Shown: positions 8,860-16,650 of the stretch, piece by piece
How positions within the stretch are numbered: the first letter of the stretch is position 1
Layout of the letters: each line of letters starts with the position of its first letter
Origin: Ferruginibacter sp.
GTDB taxonomy: Bacteria > Bacteroidota > Bacteroidia > Chitinophagales > Chitinophagaceae
NCBI GenBank assembly: GCA_017983695.1
Contig: JAGOAX010000010.1
Coordinates: 128,716 to 192,715, forward strand
Direction of reading: 5' to 3'
DNA length: 64,000 nucleotides
Translations under genes and position numbers: made by a program
Notes under the pieces: model-generated
What the model was told of the DNA's origin: nothing
Seen by the model: only the letters and a program-made list of their open reading frames with translations
Database searches by the model: none

Positions 8860-9098
8860 TTTTTTGTTCCGAAAGATTTACCCAAACCGATTACAGAAAC
8901 TAAAAACCAGGTGCCTTCTAAAATTACAAAGGGCCAGTAGTTAATAAGCAGTGATGCGTAACAAGCCAGTGCAGCACCAGTACTATTCAGCAGGAAAAAC
9001 GATTTGCTTTTGCCATTGATCCAGCCAAATGTATTGCAGAAATAAGCCAGCAATATCATCCCCACGCCAATGGTGCCAATAACATCATTAAAGTTCAT
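8856..9098 (-). CDS. Small three-helix membrane protein (CBU_0592-like)
   Basis: An 80-residue, almost wholly hydrophobic protein with three predicted membrane helices (about 8-22, 34-50, 54-72) and the pattern LLAYFCNTFGWINGKSKSF then ILEGTWFLVS. This resembles the small CBU_0592 family seen in many bacteria. Its role is unknown. Its ATG overlaps the upstream gene's TGA (ATGA, 9095-9098), so the two are translationally coupled. Confidence 0.78.
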   Translation of the reverse strand: MNFNDVIGTIGVGMILLAYFCNTFGWINGKSKSFFLLNSTGAALACYASLLINYWPFVILEGTWFLVSVIGLGKSFGTKN

Positions 9099-9616
9099 TT
9101 GAATTTTTGTTCAATAAATGATTGTAATCCTTTGCTGTAAACTTCGCCTCTTTGTGCTGCAAAATAATCGGCAGTCAGGGCAAGTAATGCCATTATGGTA
9201 AGTGTTAAACCAAAGCCTTTCCATAATTGCATGGCATCATTATTTTTAAAATAGAAAAATAAACCAATGCCAACCAATGCCAGTAAAATTTCCACATAGC
9301 GGTAAACAATAAAATTTTTCATTACTGTTTGCATTCTGGGTATTTCTTTTTGTTTTAATTCGGCCGGGTTCAGGTCATACGCATATACATTACGTATTCT
9401 GTCGGCATCACTTCTTTTATAAACTGTAAAGCCGACTATACCCACTAATAATCCAATCACCAATAGAGGAATGGCAGCACCCTTGTAAAAATATGTTTTA
9501 CTAAAGAAGAAAAAAATAATGGCTGCAATAATAGCCGCTGCACCAATTGTTATAAATAAAAGGCTGGCATTTTTTTCGGCATTAAAGTATTTTTCAATAT
9601 CGGTTTTGCTAAACAT
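9095..9616 (-). CDS. Four-helix membrane protein of unknown function
   Basis: 173 residues. Two helices lie near the N-terminus (about 19-39 and 46-66). A charged cytosolic stretch (KRSDADRIRNVYAYDL, ELKQKEIPRMQTVMKNF) follows, then two more helices (about 108-125 and 135-150) and an amphipathic tail. I do not recognise a named family. It looks like a conserved Bacteroidota inner-membrane protein. It is coupled by a four-base overlap to the small membrane gene downstream. Confidence 0.75.
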   Translation of the reverse strand: MFSKTDIEKYFNAEKNASLLFITIGAAAIIAAIIFFFFSKTYFYKGAAIPLLVIGLLVGIVGFTVYKRSDADRIRNVYAYDLNPAELKQKEIPRMQTVMKNFIVYRYVEILLALVGIGLFFYFKNNDAMQLWKGFGLTLTIMALLALTADYFAAQRGEVYSKGLQSFIEQKFK

Positions 9617-9648
9617 ATTTATTGTTTGGCTAAAGTTAAAGCATTATA

Positions 9649-10329
9649 CTATTTTTTTTCAATAGCCTGTTTTACAGCTTCGCTTGCCGGTGATACAGAA
9701 GGATCGAAGTAGTTTATCAGTATGCCATTTTCATCAACAAGGTATTTAGAAAAATTCCAGGATGGTGCTTTACTGTTCCAGCCGTTTTTAGTACTATCGG
9801 TGAGCCATTGAAACACGGGATTTTGTTGCGGCGATTTTATTACACTGCTTTTTTGCAGCAGTGGAAATTTTACACCAAAATTTATCCGGCAAAATTCTGC
9901 AATGGCAGTATCAGTTCCTGTTTCCTGTTCTTTAAAATCGTTGGCCGGAAAACCCAGCACCACCAGTTTGTCTTTATATTCTTCTGAAAGTTTTTGCAGG
10001 TCATCATACTGATTGGTATAGCCGCAATTACTGGCGGTGTTTACCAGCAATACTTTTTTTCCTTTCAGGCTGGCAAAGTCGAGTGTATCACCATTGTTTA
10101 ATGTTGCTTTTTGTGTGTAAAAAGAAACAGCGGGCTCTTTACCTCCCGATAACTCGGCGGCATTTTTACCAGTTAACCTGGTGAACCACATAAATGCAGG
10201 GTAAATGGTTTTTAAAACTTTTTGCCGGTAGGTCATATTTATTGAATTACGGTTTACAATTTGCACATAGATCATAAAACTGCCAAGCAGTACCAGTATA
10301 ACAAAAAAGAAGCGTTTTAGTTTTTTCAT
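9649..10329 (-). CDS. Membrane-anchored glutathione peroxidase-like protein
   Basis: 226 residues: one N-terminal membrane helix (about 7-25), a linker, then a thioredoxin-fold GPx domain. The peroxidatic Cys102 lies in NTASNCGYTNQY and the WNFSKYLVDENG motif supplies Trp and Asn. The usual FPCNQF becomes FPANDF (127-132), so Asp replaces the catalytic Gln, a variant that also occurs in other bacterial GPx proteins. It probably reduces peroxides with thioredoxin-like donors, outside the cytoplasm given the anchor. Its ATG overlaps the stop of the lipoprotein gene upstream (ATGA). Confidence 0.88.
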   Translation of the reverse strand: MKKLKRFFFVILVLLGSFMIYVQIVNRNSINMTYRQKVLKTIYPAFMWFTRLTGKNAAELSGGKEPAVSFYTQKATLNNGDTLDFASLKGKKVLLVNTASNCGYTNQYDDLQKLSEEYKDKLVVLGFPANDFKEQETGTDTAIAEFCRINFGVKFPLLQKSSVIKSPQQNPVFQWLTDSTKNGWNSKAPSWNFSKYLVDENGILINYFDPSVSPASEAVKQAIEKK

Positions 10330-11078
10330 TTGTATTCTTCTTTAATAAACCTGGCTAAATATTTCTTTTTTATTCCTCCTCCAATATCAAATGGGGCAGA
10401 TAACTCATATGCGTCAAAATAAAAGAAGATATACTCATCATTCATCGAAAAGTCAAGCTTATCATCAAAACTAAACATAGGCCATTCCTCTCTTACAGCA
10501 GACAAAATGAGTTTTTTAATATACAGTGAATCTTCGCTGGAACGAATATCAAAAAAATCTGAAGCCCTGATGAATTTGTTTTTCTTAACATCATAGTTGA
10601 GCGATTCGTAATTACAATAAGGCCGCATTAAAATTGAATCGGAATAACAAATTTCAAAACAGTAACTAATTAAACTATTATTTCTAAAAACATTAATAGG
10701 ATACAGATTGATTGTTCCCTCAATAATTTCTCTTGAGTCCTCGTCAATCAAAAAGTTATCGTTAGTTTTACGAAAAGAATTTACTATCTCCAAAATCCCT
10801 TTTCTTAATTTTTTATCAATAGTCAAATCCTTCTTTTCAGTAAGACGAGGAATAATCAGATTTTCATCTGTTTTTGATTTTTTTAGAAATAAGCTAACGG
10901 TATCAAAAGTGAATCCACTTAAGGTAGGCTTTAAGTTATAACTTTTTAATTCATTTATATAATCAGCATCAAATGTATCATTCGTTGCTATTGGTAAATC
11001 TTCAGCAACTTGCTGCTTTCCTGCTTCCGTACAAGCAAAAAAGCTACACAAAAAAAGTAAAGCTGTAACAAGTCTCAT
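10326..11078 (-). CDS. Lipoprotein with DUF3298/RsiV-like C-terminal domain
   Basis: 250 residues with a lipoprotein signal (lipobox FFAC, Cys16). The C-terminal 100 residues (ASDFFDIRSSEDSLYIKKL onward, ending DEYIFFYFDAYELSAPFDIGG) resemble the DUF3298 domain of RsiV and peptidoglycan deacetylase-associated proteins. I call this from pattern only. The four-base overlap with the GPx gene downstream means they are made together, hinting at a shared envelope-stress role, which is inference. Confidence 0.65.
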   Translation of the reverse strand: MRLVTALLFLCSFFACTEAGKQQVAEDLPIATNDTFDADYINELKSYNLKPTLSGFTFDTVSLFLKKSKTDENLIIPRLTEKKDLTIDKKLRKGILEIVNSFRKTNDNFLIDEDSREIIEGTINLYPINVFRNNSLISYCFEICYSDSILMRPYCNYESLNYDVKKNKFIRASDFFDIRSSEDSLYIKKLILSAVREEWPMFSFDDKLDFSMNDEYIFFYFDAYELSAPFDIGGGIKKKYLARFIKEEYK

Positions 11079-11102
11079 AATTATTCATTGCTCATTAATT
11101 AA

Positions 11103-12476
11103 TTATCTTATTACCCATTTAAACAGTTTCAGCTTTCCTTTAAAAGGCGGATACTTTATAGCAGGGTCAAACCAGGTGGGTGTTTTCATTACTGCTTTTT
11201 TATGACTGAAGGTTTCAAAAGAAAATTTACCATGATATTGTCCGCTGCCACTAAAACCCCTTCCCCCAAAAGGTAAATGATGATTGGTTAAATGCCAGCT
11301 GGCATTGTTTACACAGCCGCCGCCAAAAGCCACACTGTTCAGCCAATCTTTTTCTATAGCATTGCTCGAAGTAAAAATATAAAACGCCAATGGATTTTTA
11401 TTTTGTGCAATTATTTTTAACGCTTCTTCTTTTGTATTAAAAGAAATAATGGGAAGTATCGGTCCAAATATCTCGTCTTTCATCAACGGTGAATCAAGGC
11501 TTACATTATCAATAACCGTTGGTTCTATAAACAATTTGGCTTTATCAATTCGGCCACCATGCAGCATATTCCCTTGTGATAAATAATTCACCAGCCGGTT
11601 AAATTGTCTTTCGTTAATTATCTTACTGTAGTTATAACTCTCCTCTGCTTTATCGCCAAAAAATTTTTTGATAGTTGTTGTTAATGCTGCAACCAATTCT
11701 TCTTTTTTGCTTTCATGCACCAGCACATAATCCGGTGCTACACACATTTGCCCGGCATTGCTGAATTTTGCAATCACAATCCTTCTTGCTGCCACTTTAA
11801 TATTGGCATCGCTTTCAACTATGCAGGGGCTTTTACCGCCCAGTTCCAGCGTTACCGGCACCAACTGCTCTGCTGCCATCTTATAAATTATTTTTCCTAC
11901 TGCAGTGCTGCCGGTATAAAACACATGGTCAAAACTAAAGTTGTTCATCATCTCCGGTATTACAGCTGCCCCATCACCTGCTGTAAATAGAATATATTCC
12001 GGCGCAAAGGTTTCATCAATCATTTTTTTTATTACTGCTGCTGTAGCAGGTGCAAACTCCGATGCTTTTAACACACAACAATTACCAGCAGCAATTGCTC
12101 CTACCACCGGCGTTAACAACAATTGTAAAGGGTAATTCCAGGGGCCAATAATTAATGTAACACCCAACGGCTCCTTCATCACAAAACTTTTAGAAGGAAT
12201 ATTGAGCAGGTTGGTTTTAACCAAATCCGGCTGCATCCAGCTTTTTAAATCTTTTGCTGTGGCATTAATTTCACTTAGTAAAAAACCGGTTTCTGTTACC
12301 CAACATTCTTCCGGACTTTTCTTTAAGTCTGTGTACAATGCCTGGTGCAGTGGTTCTTCATATTTTAGCAAACAGGTTTTTAATTTATTTAATTGTTCTT
12401 TACGAAAGGCATAAGATTTTGTAACCCCGGTTTCAAAATAACGGCGCATTGCCAACAATTGATTTATGTTTGCCAT
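11103..12476 (-). CDS. Aldehyde dehydrogenase (ALDH3-like)
   Basis: A 457-residue NAD(P)-dependent aldehyde dehydrogenase oxidising aldehydes to acids. Key residues are Asn114 in GPWNYP, Glu211 in ELGGKSP and catalytic Cys245 in NAGQMCVAPDY. The ending (HGKFSFETFSHKKAVMKTPTW) and a length below that of ordinary ALDHs fit the class 3/fatty-aldehyde group. The substrate is unknown, possibly lipid-peroxidation aldehydes given the GPx nearby. It is divergent from tadA, with a REP-like repeat between them. Confidence 0.93.
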   Translation of the reverse strand: MANINQLLAMRRYFETGVTKSYAFRKEQLNKLKTCLLKYEEPLHQALYTDLKKSPEECWVTETGFLLSEINATAKDLKSWMQPDLVKTNLLNIPSKSFVMKEPLGVTLIIGPWNYPLQLLLTPVVGAIAAGNCCVLKASEFAPATAAVIKKMIDETFAPEYILFTAGDGAAVIPEMMNNFSFDHVFYTGSTAVGKIIYKMAAEQLVPVTLELGGKSPCIVESDANIKVAARRIVIAKFSNAGQMCVAPDYVLVHESKKEELVAALTTTIKKFFGDKAEESYNYSKIINERQFNRLVNYLSQGNMLHGGRIDKAKLFIEPTVIDNVSLDSPLMKDEIFGPILPIISFNTKEEALKIIAQNKNPLAFYIFTSSNAIEKDWLNSVAFGGGCVNNASWHLTNHHLPFGGRGFSGSGQYHGKFSFETFSHKKAVMKTPTWFDPAIKYPPFKGKLKLFKWVIR

Positions 12477-12502
12477 TACAACTAAATTTGTGGCAAGGTA
12501 AC

Positions 12503-12538
12503 AAAAAAAGCCCCCTAAATCCCCCCAAAGGGGACTTG
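12503..12538 (+). repeat. C-rich palindromic repeat, copy A (single)
   Basis: AGCCCCCTAAATCCCCCC then AAAGGGGACTT, in the gap between ALDH and tadA. It shares the pattern GCCCC-nnn-CCCCnnAAGGGGAnTT with five other copies in the window. The CCCC..GGGG part can fold as a short hairpin. Confidence 0.8.
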
Positions 12539-12597
12539 CGAATTTTCTTATAATTTATCGCTGGTTTTTAAATCGATTAGTATTTAAAAAATTTACA

Positions 12598-13035
12598 ATG
12601 ACAGATGAACAATACATGCAGCTGGCACTTAAAGAAGCACAGAAAGCATTTGATACCGGCGAGGTACCGGTAGGTGCTATTGTGGTTATGAATAACCGGG
12701 TTATTGCCCGTGCCCACAACCAGGTGGAATTACTGAATGACAGTACTGCTCATGCAGAAATACTGGCTTTAACTACTGCGTTTAATTTTTTGGGTAGCAA
12801 ATATTTGCCCGAAGCAATATTGTATGTAACGCTTGAGCCCTGCCTGATGTGCAGCGGCGCTTTGTACTGGAGTAAGATTGGCAAAATTGTTTATGGGGCA
12901 GATGATGATAAAAACAGTTACCGGAAAAGCACCGGCACTAATAATCCCTTTCATCCCAAAACAGTAATAACAGGGGGAGTTTTAAAAGAAGCCTGTGCCC
13001 AACTAATGAAGGATTTTTTTAAAGACAGGAGATAG
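12598..13035 (+). CDS. tadA: tRNA adenosine(34) deaminase
   Basis: A 145-residue zinc deaminase converting wobble A34 to inosine in tRNA-Arg(ACG). The zinc and catalytic motif is HAE (His52, Glu54) plus PCLMC (Cys82, Cys85). EVPVGAIVV and FFKDRR at the C-terminus are typical of TadA rather than cytidine deaminases. ATG 12598 follows the leader AAAATTTACA, part of a leader motif recurring in this window. It converges on the small T9SS gene, with stops almost touching. Confidence 0.95.
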   Translation: MTDEQYMQLALKEAQKAFDTGEVPVGAIVVMNNRVIARAHNQVELLNDSTAHAEILALTTAFNFLGSKYLPEAILYVTLEPCLMCSGALYWSKIGKIVYGADDDKNSYRKSTGTNNPFHPKTVITGGVLKEACAQLMKDFFKDRR

Positions 13036-13037
13036 GC

Positions 13038-13409
13038 CTATTGCACTATCATTTTCTTTTTAACCAGCTTGTCTTTTTGCTTAAGCACTACAAAATAAAT
13101 ACCCGGCGTTAAAGAAAACATCACCACTATATTTTCATTGCCGCTAAACAGCAGGCGGCTATCATTTCTCACTGCTTTACCGTTTACATTAAATATTTGC
13201 ACCTGCACAAGCCCGGGTTCAAAGCCTGTAACTCCCAGCTCCACTTTATTTTTGGCAGGGTTAGGATATAATTTTACGCCTGCTTTCTCTTTTGGTAAAG
13301 AATCGCTGGCATTTTTTTTAACAACCATGGTATCGCTTACAGAAGAATTTTGTGCATAGCCGCTACAAATTCCCAAAAACGTAAGCAACAGTATTACAAT
13401 TTTTTTCAT
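13038..13409 (-). CDS. Tiny secreted protein with a T9SS type A sorting domain
   Basis: Only 123 residues. A signal peptide (MKKIVILLLTFLGICSGYAQ) is followed by about 25 polar residues, then a complete type IX secretion C-terminal domain: VKLYPNPAKNKVELGV, VQIFNVNGKAV, TPGIYFVVLKQ and a basic end KLVKKKMIVQ. There is no room for an effector domain between signal and sorting domain. It may be an extremely small T9SS cargo or a stand-alone sorting-domain remnant. Its stop lies two bases from the tadA stop. Confidence 0.88.
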   Translation of the reverse strand: MKKIVILLLTFLGICSGYAQNSSVSDTMVVKKNASDSLPKEKAGVKLYPNPAKNKVELGVTGFEPGLVQVQIFNVNGKAVRNDSRLLFSGNENIVVMFSLTPGIYFVVLKQKDKLVKKKMIVQ

Positions 13410-13416
13410 TTTATAA

Positions 13417-13445
13417 TTGAATCGGAAATCAATAACGTAAATTTG
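13417..13445 (+). promoter_or_regulatory. sodA promoter (TTG-N18-TAAATTTG)
   Basis: TTG at 13417-13419, an 18-base spacer and TAAATTTG at 13438-13445 match the Bacteroidota -33/-7 arrangement. The inferred leader is about 35 bases and ends in AAATTTACAACT before the ATG. Confidence 0.65.
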
Positions 13446-13485
13446 TCTTCTATATTTTATAAAGCATCTTAAAAAATTTACAACT

Positions 13486-14088
13486 ATGGCATTTACATTA
13501 CCGGCTCTCCCTTATGCACACGAAGCTTTGGAGCCACATATCGACACTACCACCATGCAAATACATCATGGTAAACATCATCAGGCTTATGTAGATAATT
13601 TAAATAAAGCCATTGCAGGTACAGAAAACGAAAACAAGACCATTGAAGAATTAGTTAAAAACGCAGGCGCTATTTCTCCTGCTGTACGTAATAATGGCGG
13701 CGGGCACTGGAACCATACTTTCTTTTGGGAAAGCCTTGCACCAAATGCAGGCGGCGCCCCAACCGGAAAATTAGCTGATGCTATTACGGCTGCTTTTGGA
13801 AGCTTTGATGCCTTTAAAGAAAAATTTGCAGCAGCCGGTATAACCCGTTTTGGAAGCGGCTGGGCATGGCTGATCGTTAAAGATGGTAAACTGGAAGTAA
13901 GCAGCACTCCAAACCAAGATAATCCATTAATGGAAATTGCTGATGTAAAAGGCACCCCGATTTTAGGCGCTGATGTTTGGGAACATGCGTACTACTTAAA
14001 ATATCAAAACCGCAGGGCAGATTATTTAGCTGCTTTTTGGAATGTGGTTAACTGGAGCAAAGTGGCGGCACGTTTTGATGCAGCTTAG
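13486..14088 (+). CDS. sodA: Superoxide dismutase, Mn/Fe family (Mn-type residues)
   Basis: A 200-residue cytosolic enzyme converting superoxide to peroxide and oxygen. Metal ligands are His27, His77, Asp163 and His167 (DVWEHAYYL). Gly73 in the GGGHWNH segment and Gln144 (TPNQDNPLM) are at the positions that distinguish Mn-type from Fe-type enzymes, so manganese or cambialistic use is likely. Length and domain order are standard. It has its own promoter upstream and a strong terminator downstream, so it is monocistronic. Confidence 0.96.
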   Translation: MAFTLPALPYAHEALEPHIDTTTMQIHHGKHHQAYVDNLNKAIAGTENENKTIEELVKNAGAISPAVRNNGGGHWNHTFFWESLAPNAGGAPTGKLADAITAAFGSFDAFKEKFAAAGITRFGSGWAWLIVKDGKLEVSSTPNQDNPLMEIADVKGTPILGADVWEHAYYLKYQNRRADYLAAFWNVVNWSKVAARFDAA

Positions 14089-14120
14089 TACCAGCTTTAT
14101 TCAAAGTTTTAAATTTATAG

Positions 14121-14148
14121 CTGCAACCGGTACCGGTTGCAGTTTTTT
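14121..14148 (+). terminator. Intrinsic terminator of sodA
   Basis: A perfect palindrome (CTGCAACCGG, TA, CCGGTTGCAG at 14121-14142) followed by six T residues. Confidence 0.93.
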
Positions 14149-14182
14149 ATTTTTAGCCTATCTTGTAAAACAAAATTAAAGT

Positions 14183-14743
14183 ATGGCTAAAAATATTTTG
14201 CTGCTACTAACCTGTGTTGTTTATTGTTTTACTGCTAAAGCAGATACGCCGGGTAAAGCAAAGATGCATGAGAGTAAAGTAAGTTTTCAAAATGTAAAAC
14301 AACTAAACGGCTATACTTTTTATTATAATTTTAATTATGGTGATAACCAAGGTGTAATTGAAGCTGATACTTCGCTTATAATACCACCAAGCGGCGGCGC
14401 CCCTGATGGCTTTATTTTCTGGGGTATAAATAACAACACCAAAAAAAGTACTGATACAATTTTATTCAGCAATTATTATGCTGCTGATGCTGTAATTATA
14501 CTTGCTGCTGTTAAAAATGATTCTATACAATACAGCAATACGCAACTGTCTAACGCCAATGAAATTTTAAGCGAAGGAAATACAGACAGTATAGCTAATA
14601 AGCAATTAATTGCCGATGCAAAAAAAGCAAAGCAAAATCATTATATAAAAGTGGGTGTATTTTCTTTAGCAGGTGCAGTTGCGTTATGCGGACTAATCTG
14701 GTTTTTTGTGAGGAGGAGAAAAAAGAAAGAACAGGTAGTTTAA
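14183..14743 (+). CDS. Exported, C-terminally membrane-anchored protein of unknown function
   Basis: 186 residues: signal peptide (about 1-20, ending AKA-DTPG), a soluble extracytoplasmic domain of about 130 residues with no recognised family, then one transmembrane helix (about 155-175) and a very basic tail (RRRKKKEQVV). The layout is that of a type I membrane protein. Its stop abuts the convergent yidD stop. No homologue is recognised by eye. Confidence 0.75.
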   Translation: MAKNILLLLTCVVYCFTAKADTPGKAKMHESKVSFQNVKQLNGYTFYYNFNYGDNQGVIEADTSLIIPPSGGAPDGFIFWGINNNTKKSTDTILFSNYYAADAVIILAAVKNDSIQYSNTQLSNANEILSEGNTDSIANKQLIADAKKAKQNHYIKVGVFSLAGAVALCGLIWFFVRRRKKKEQVV

Positions 14744-14974
14744 TTATGGTACCGGGTCGTACCCATGCCCACCCCACGGATGGCATTTTGAAATTCTTTT
14801 AACAGTAAGCCATAACCCTTTTACCGGCCCGTATTTTTTTAATGCTTCAATACCGTAATGAGAGCAGGTTGGGGTGTACCGGCATTTATTACCCAGCCAG
14901 GGAGAAATGATCCATTGATATAATTTTATTAAAATTATAAATGGAAAACTAAGTATCTGAAGCAATAGTTTCAT
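14744..14974 (-). CDS. yidD: Membrane protein insertion efficiency factor YidD
   Basis: 76 residues with one amphipathic or membrane N-terminal helix and the family hallmark cysteines: WLGNKCRYTPTCSHYG and RISKCHPWGGHGYDPVP. It assists YidC/Sec membrane insertion. It overlaps the 3' end of rnpA by 26 bases, the usual rpmH-rnpA-yidD order, so it is translated from the rnpA message. Confidence 0.95.
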   Translation of the reverse strand: MKLLLQILSFPFIILIKLYQWIISPWLGNKCRYTPTCSHYGIEALKKYGPVKGLWLTVKRISKCHPWGGHGYDPVP

Positions 14975-15365
14975 TAGAAATTTTTTGTAAGCGCTTTATT
15001 GCAGATCCCATCTTTTCAAAAACCTGGTCATATTCGGGCAGTTCGTTTCCGGTATAAATAAAAAAAACTGTAGCAGTTTTACGGTTTGTCTTTACAGAAT
15101 CGGCAAAGCTGTTTTTTTGCAGGCGGTATCCTTCTCTCATTAATCTTTTAATACGGTTCCGGTCGGCGGCCTTTTTAAAAAATTTGGCACTTACCGAAAA
15201 ACCGGCCTGCACACCTTCTTTTGCTTCATCACTCGTTGTAAAACTATATACTACTCTAAACGGAAAATTGGAAAACGATTTTCCTATTTTGAACAATTGT
15301 TCAATCAGTTTCCTGCTTTTAAGCTTTTCTGTTTTGCCTAATGTATATCGTTGTCTTGTTTCCAA
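14949..15365 (-). CDS. rnpA: Ribonuclease P protein component
   Basis: A 138-residue basic protein that binds the RNase P RNA and aids pre-tRNA 5' cleavage. The signature RNRIKRLMREGYR is present, as are FSVSAKFFKKA and the N-terminal substrate-binding region. The start is TTG at 15365: an in-frame TAG lies upstream and no ATG or GTG intervenes. A TACTTTTG box (15371-15378) sits only five bases before this codon, so the message may have almost no leader. It follows rpmH, from which it is separated by a hairpin. Confidence 0.93.
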   Translation of the reverse strand: METRQRYTLGKTEKLKSRKLIEQLFKIGKSFSNFPFRVVYSFTTSDEAKEGVQAGFSVSAKFFKKAADRNRIKRLMREGYRLQKNSFADSVKTNRKTATVFFIYTGNELPEYDQVFEKMGSAIKRLQKISNETIASDT

Positions 15366-15370
15366 TACTT

Positions 15371-15378
15371 CAAAAGTA
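15371..15378 (-). promoter_or_regulatory. -7 box directly before the rnpA TTG start
   Basis: TACTTTTG on the minus strand, immediately downstream of the rpmH hairpin and five bases before the start codon. It would give rnpA its own near-leaderless transcript. Confidence 0.45.
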
Positions 15379-15381
15379 AAA

Positions 15382-15403
15382 AGTCCTGCTGAAAAGCAGG
15401 ACT
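15382..15403 (-). terminator. Hairpin between rpmH and rnpA
   Basis: A nine-base stem AGTCCTGCT with a four-base loop. In the minus direction it is followed by a run of T (15381-15378). It likely stops most rpmH transcripts, so ribosomal protein L34 can be made in excess of RnpA. Confidence 0.75.
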
Positions 15404-15444
15404 AATTTATTTTAAACAGTTTCCGTTCAAGGAATCAGTTGTTT

Positions 15445-15612
15445 TTATTTTTTATCTCCATGTTCGCTGGAAACCGTCAGTTTATGACGTCCTTTTTTTC
15501 TGCGGCTTGCTAATACTTTACGTCCATTAGCAGTTTCCATACGTTTACGGAAACCATGCACCGATTTTCTGCGACGCTTATGGGGCTGATACGTTCTTTT
15601 TTTACCTGGCAT
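15445..15612 (-). CDS. rpmH: 50S ribosomal protein L34
   Basis: A 55-codon gene (MPGKKRTYQPHKRRRKSVHG, then FRKRMETANGRKVLASRRKKGR), the full L34 signature with a short acidic/Lys tail (SEHGDKK). It lies upstream of rnpA and yidD in the conserved order and is preceded by a TACTTTTG box about 80 bases upstream. Confidence 0.97.
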   Translation of the reverse strand: MPGKKRTYQPHKRRRKSVHGFRKRMETANGRKVLASRRKKGRHKLTVSSEHGDKK

Positions 15613-15693
15613 TGTTTTAATTTTTTCCTTTTACAAAATAATTTTTCCAGAACATCAACCAGGGCACCATCCCTGCTGATTGTGAAAGGACGG

Positions 15694-15701
15694 CAAAAGT
15701 A
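15694..15701 (-). promoter_or_regulatory. -7 box of rpmH
   Basis: TACTTTTG on the minus strand, implying a leader of about 75 bases for rpmH. The leader contains a small CAGGG/CCCTG inverted repeat (15658-15675) of unknown meaning. Confidence 0.5.
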
Positions 15702-15769
15702 AGGTAAAATGTTGAAAGTAGAGGGTTGCTTGTCCCGATTATTTCGGGGAAAATTGAAAGTTTTTCTTC

Positions 15770-16591
15770 TTACAGGGTTAAATGTGCTGATTTTACAGGC
15801 TTTCCAAAGAAAACAGCTGCATGTGTATCAAAATCTTCGGCAGAATCTGTAGTAAAAAATGTGCATTGCCCGTTTTTACTGCATTTTGCATCCATTTCCG
15901 GGTGCCGGGCAAGGTATGCTGCAAGGCTACTGGCTACAATTTTACCCTGGGTTAAGATGGTTATATCGGCTGGCACAAATTCTCTGATTTTATCTATTAG
16001 TAATGGATAATGGGTACAGGCCAGTAAAACAGTATCGATATTTTTTGATTGTGTTAATAAGGCTTCGACATCTTTTTTTACAAAATAATCCGCCCCGGAA
16101 GAATTGTATTCATTATTCTCAATTAATGGTACCCACATTGGGCAGGCATGCTGGTAAACCTGCATTTCAGGATAATATTTGTGAATCTCTATCGGGTACG
16201 AATTGGACTGTACAGTTCCGTTGGTGCCTAAAATACCCACCTGTTTTGTTTTTGATAAAGAGCCGATTATTTCTGTTGTAGGCCTTATAACTCCCAATAC
16301 TCTTTTAGTAGCATCAATTTTTGCAAGATCATTTTGTTGTATGGTACGCAATGCTTTTGCAGAAGCTGTATTACAGGCTAATACCACTAAGGAACAGCCC
16401 TGGTTAAAAAACCATTGCACACATTCTAAAGTGTATTGGTACACTGTGTCGAAGCTACGGGTACCGTAAGGGGTACGGGCATTATCGCCCAAATACAAAT
16501 AATCGTATTGGGGCAATCGGTCAACTATCTCTTTTAAAACAGTTAATCCGCCATATCCGCTGTCGAATACACCAATAGGTCCATTGTTCAT
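15770..16591 (-). CDS. murI: Glutamate racemase
   Basis: A 273-residue cofactor-independent racemase making D-glutamate for peptidoglycan. The two catalytic cysteines are Cys73 in LACNTASA and Cys192 in ACTHYPLL. The N-terminal GVFDSGYGGLTVL is diagnostic. It closes the uppS-bamA-ompH-ompH-murI block. A TATTTTTG box lies exactly four bases before ATG, which points to a leaderless transcript separate from the ompH genes upstream. Confidence 0.96.
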   Translation of the reverse strand: MNNGPIGVFDSGYGGLTVLKEIVDRLPQYDYLYLGDNARTPYGTRSFDTVYQYTLECVQWFFNQGCSLVVLACNTASAKALRTIQQNDLAKIDATKRVLGVIRPTTEIIGSLSKTKQVGILGTNGTVQSNSYPIEIHKYYPEMQVYQHACPMWVPLIENNEYNSSGADYFVKKDVEALLTQSKNIDTVLLACTHYPLLIDKIREFVPADITILTQGKIVASSLAAYLARHPEMDAKCSKNGQCTFFTTDSAEDFDTHAAVFFGKPVKSAHLTL

Positions 16592-16595
16592 GTAT

Positions 16596-16603
16596 CAAAA
16601 ATA
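16596..16603 (-). promoter_or_regulatory. -7 box four bases before the murI ATG
   Basis: TATTTTTG then ATAC then ATG. In the Bacteroidota promoter geometry the transcript would begin at or next to the A of ATG. Confidence 0.5.
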
Positions 16604-16606
16604 AGA

Positions 16607-16630
16607 AAGCCTCCCGGTATCGGGAGGCTT
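16607..16630 (-). terminator. Intrinsic terminator after the second ompH
   Basis: A ten-base stem AAGCCTCCCG with a GTAT loop, followed on the minus strand by TTCTTATTTTT. It ends the bamA-ompH-ompH transcript just before the murI promoter. Confidence 0.85.
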
Positions 16631-16650
16631 CTGTAAATATATTCAATAAA

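Noticed and set aside
15733..15750. TCCCGA/TCGGGGA inverted repeat after murI
   Set aside because: The stem is only six bases and lacks a T-tract on the minus strand, so I do not call it a terminator.
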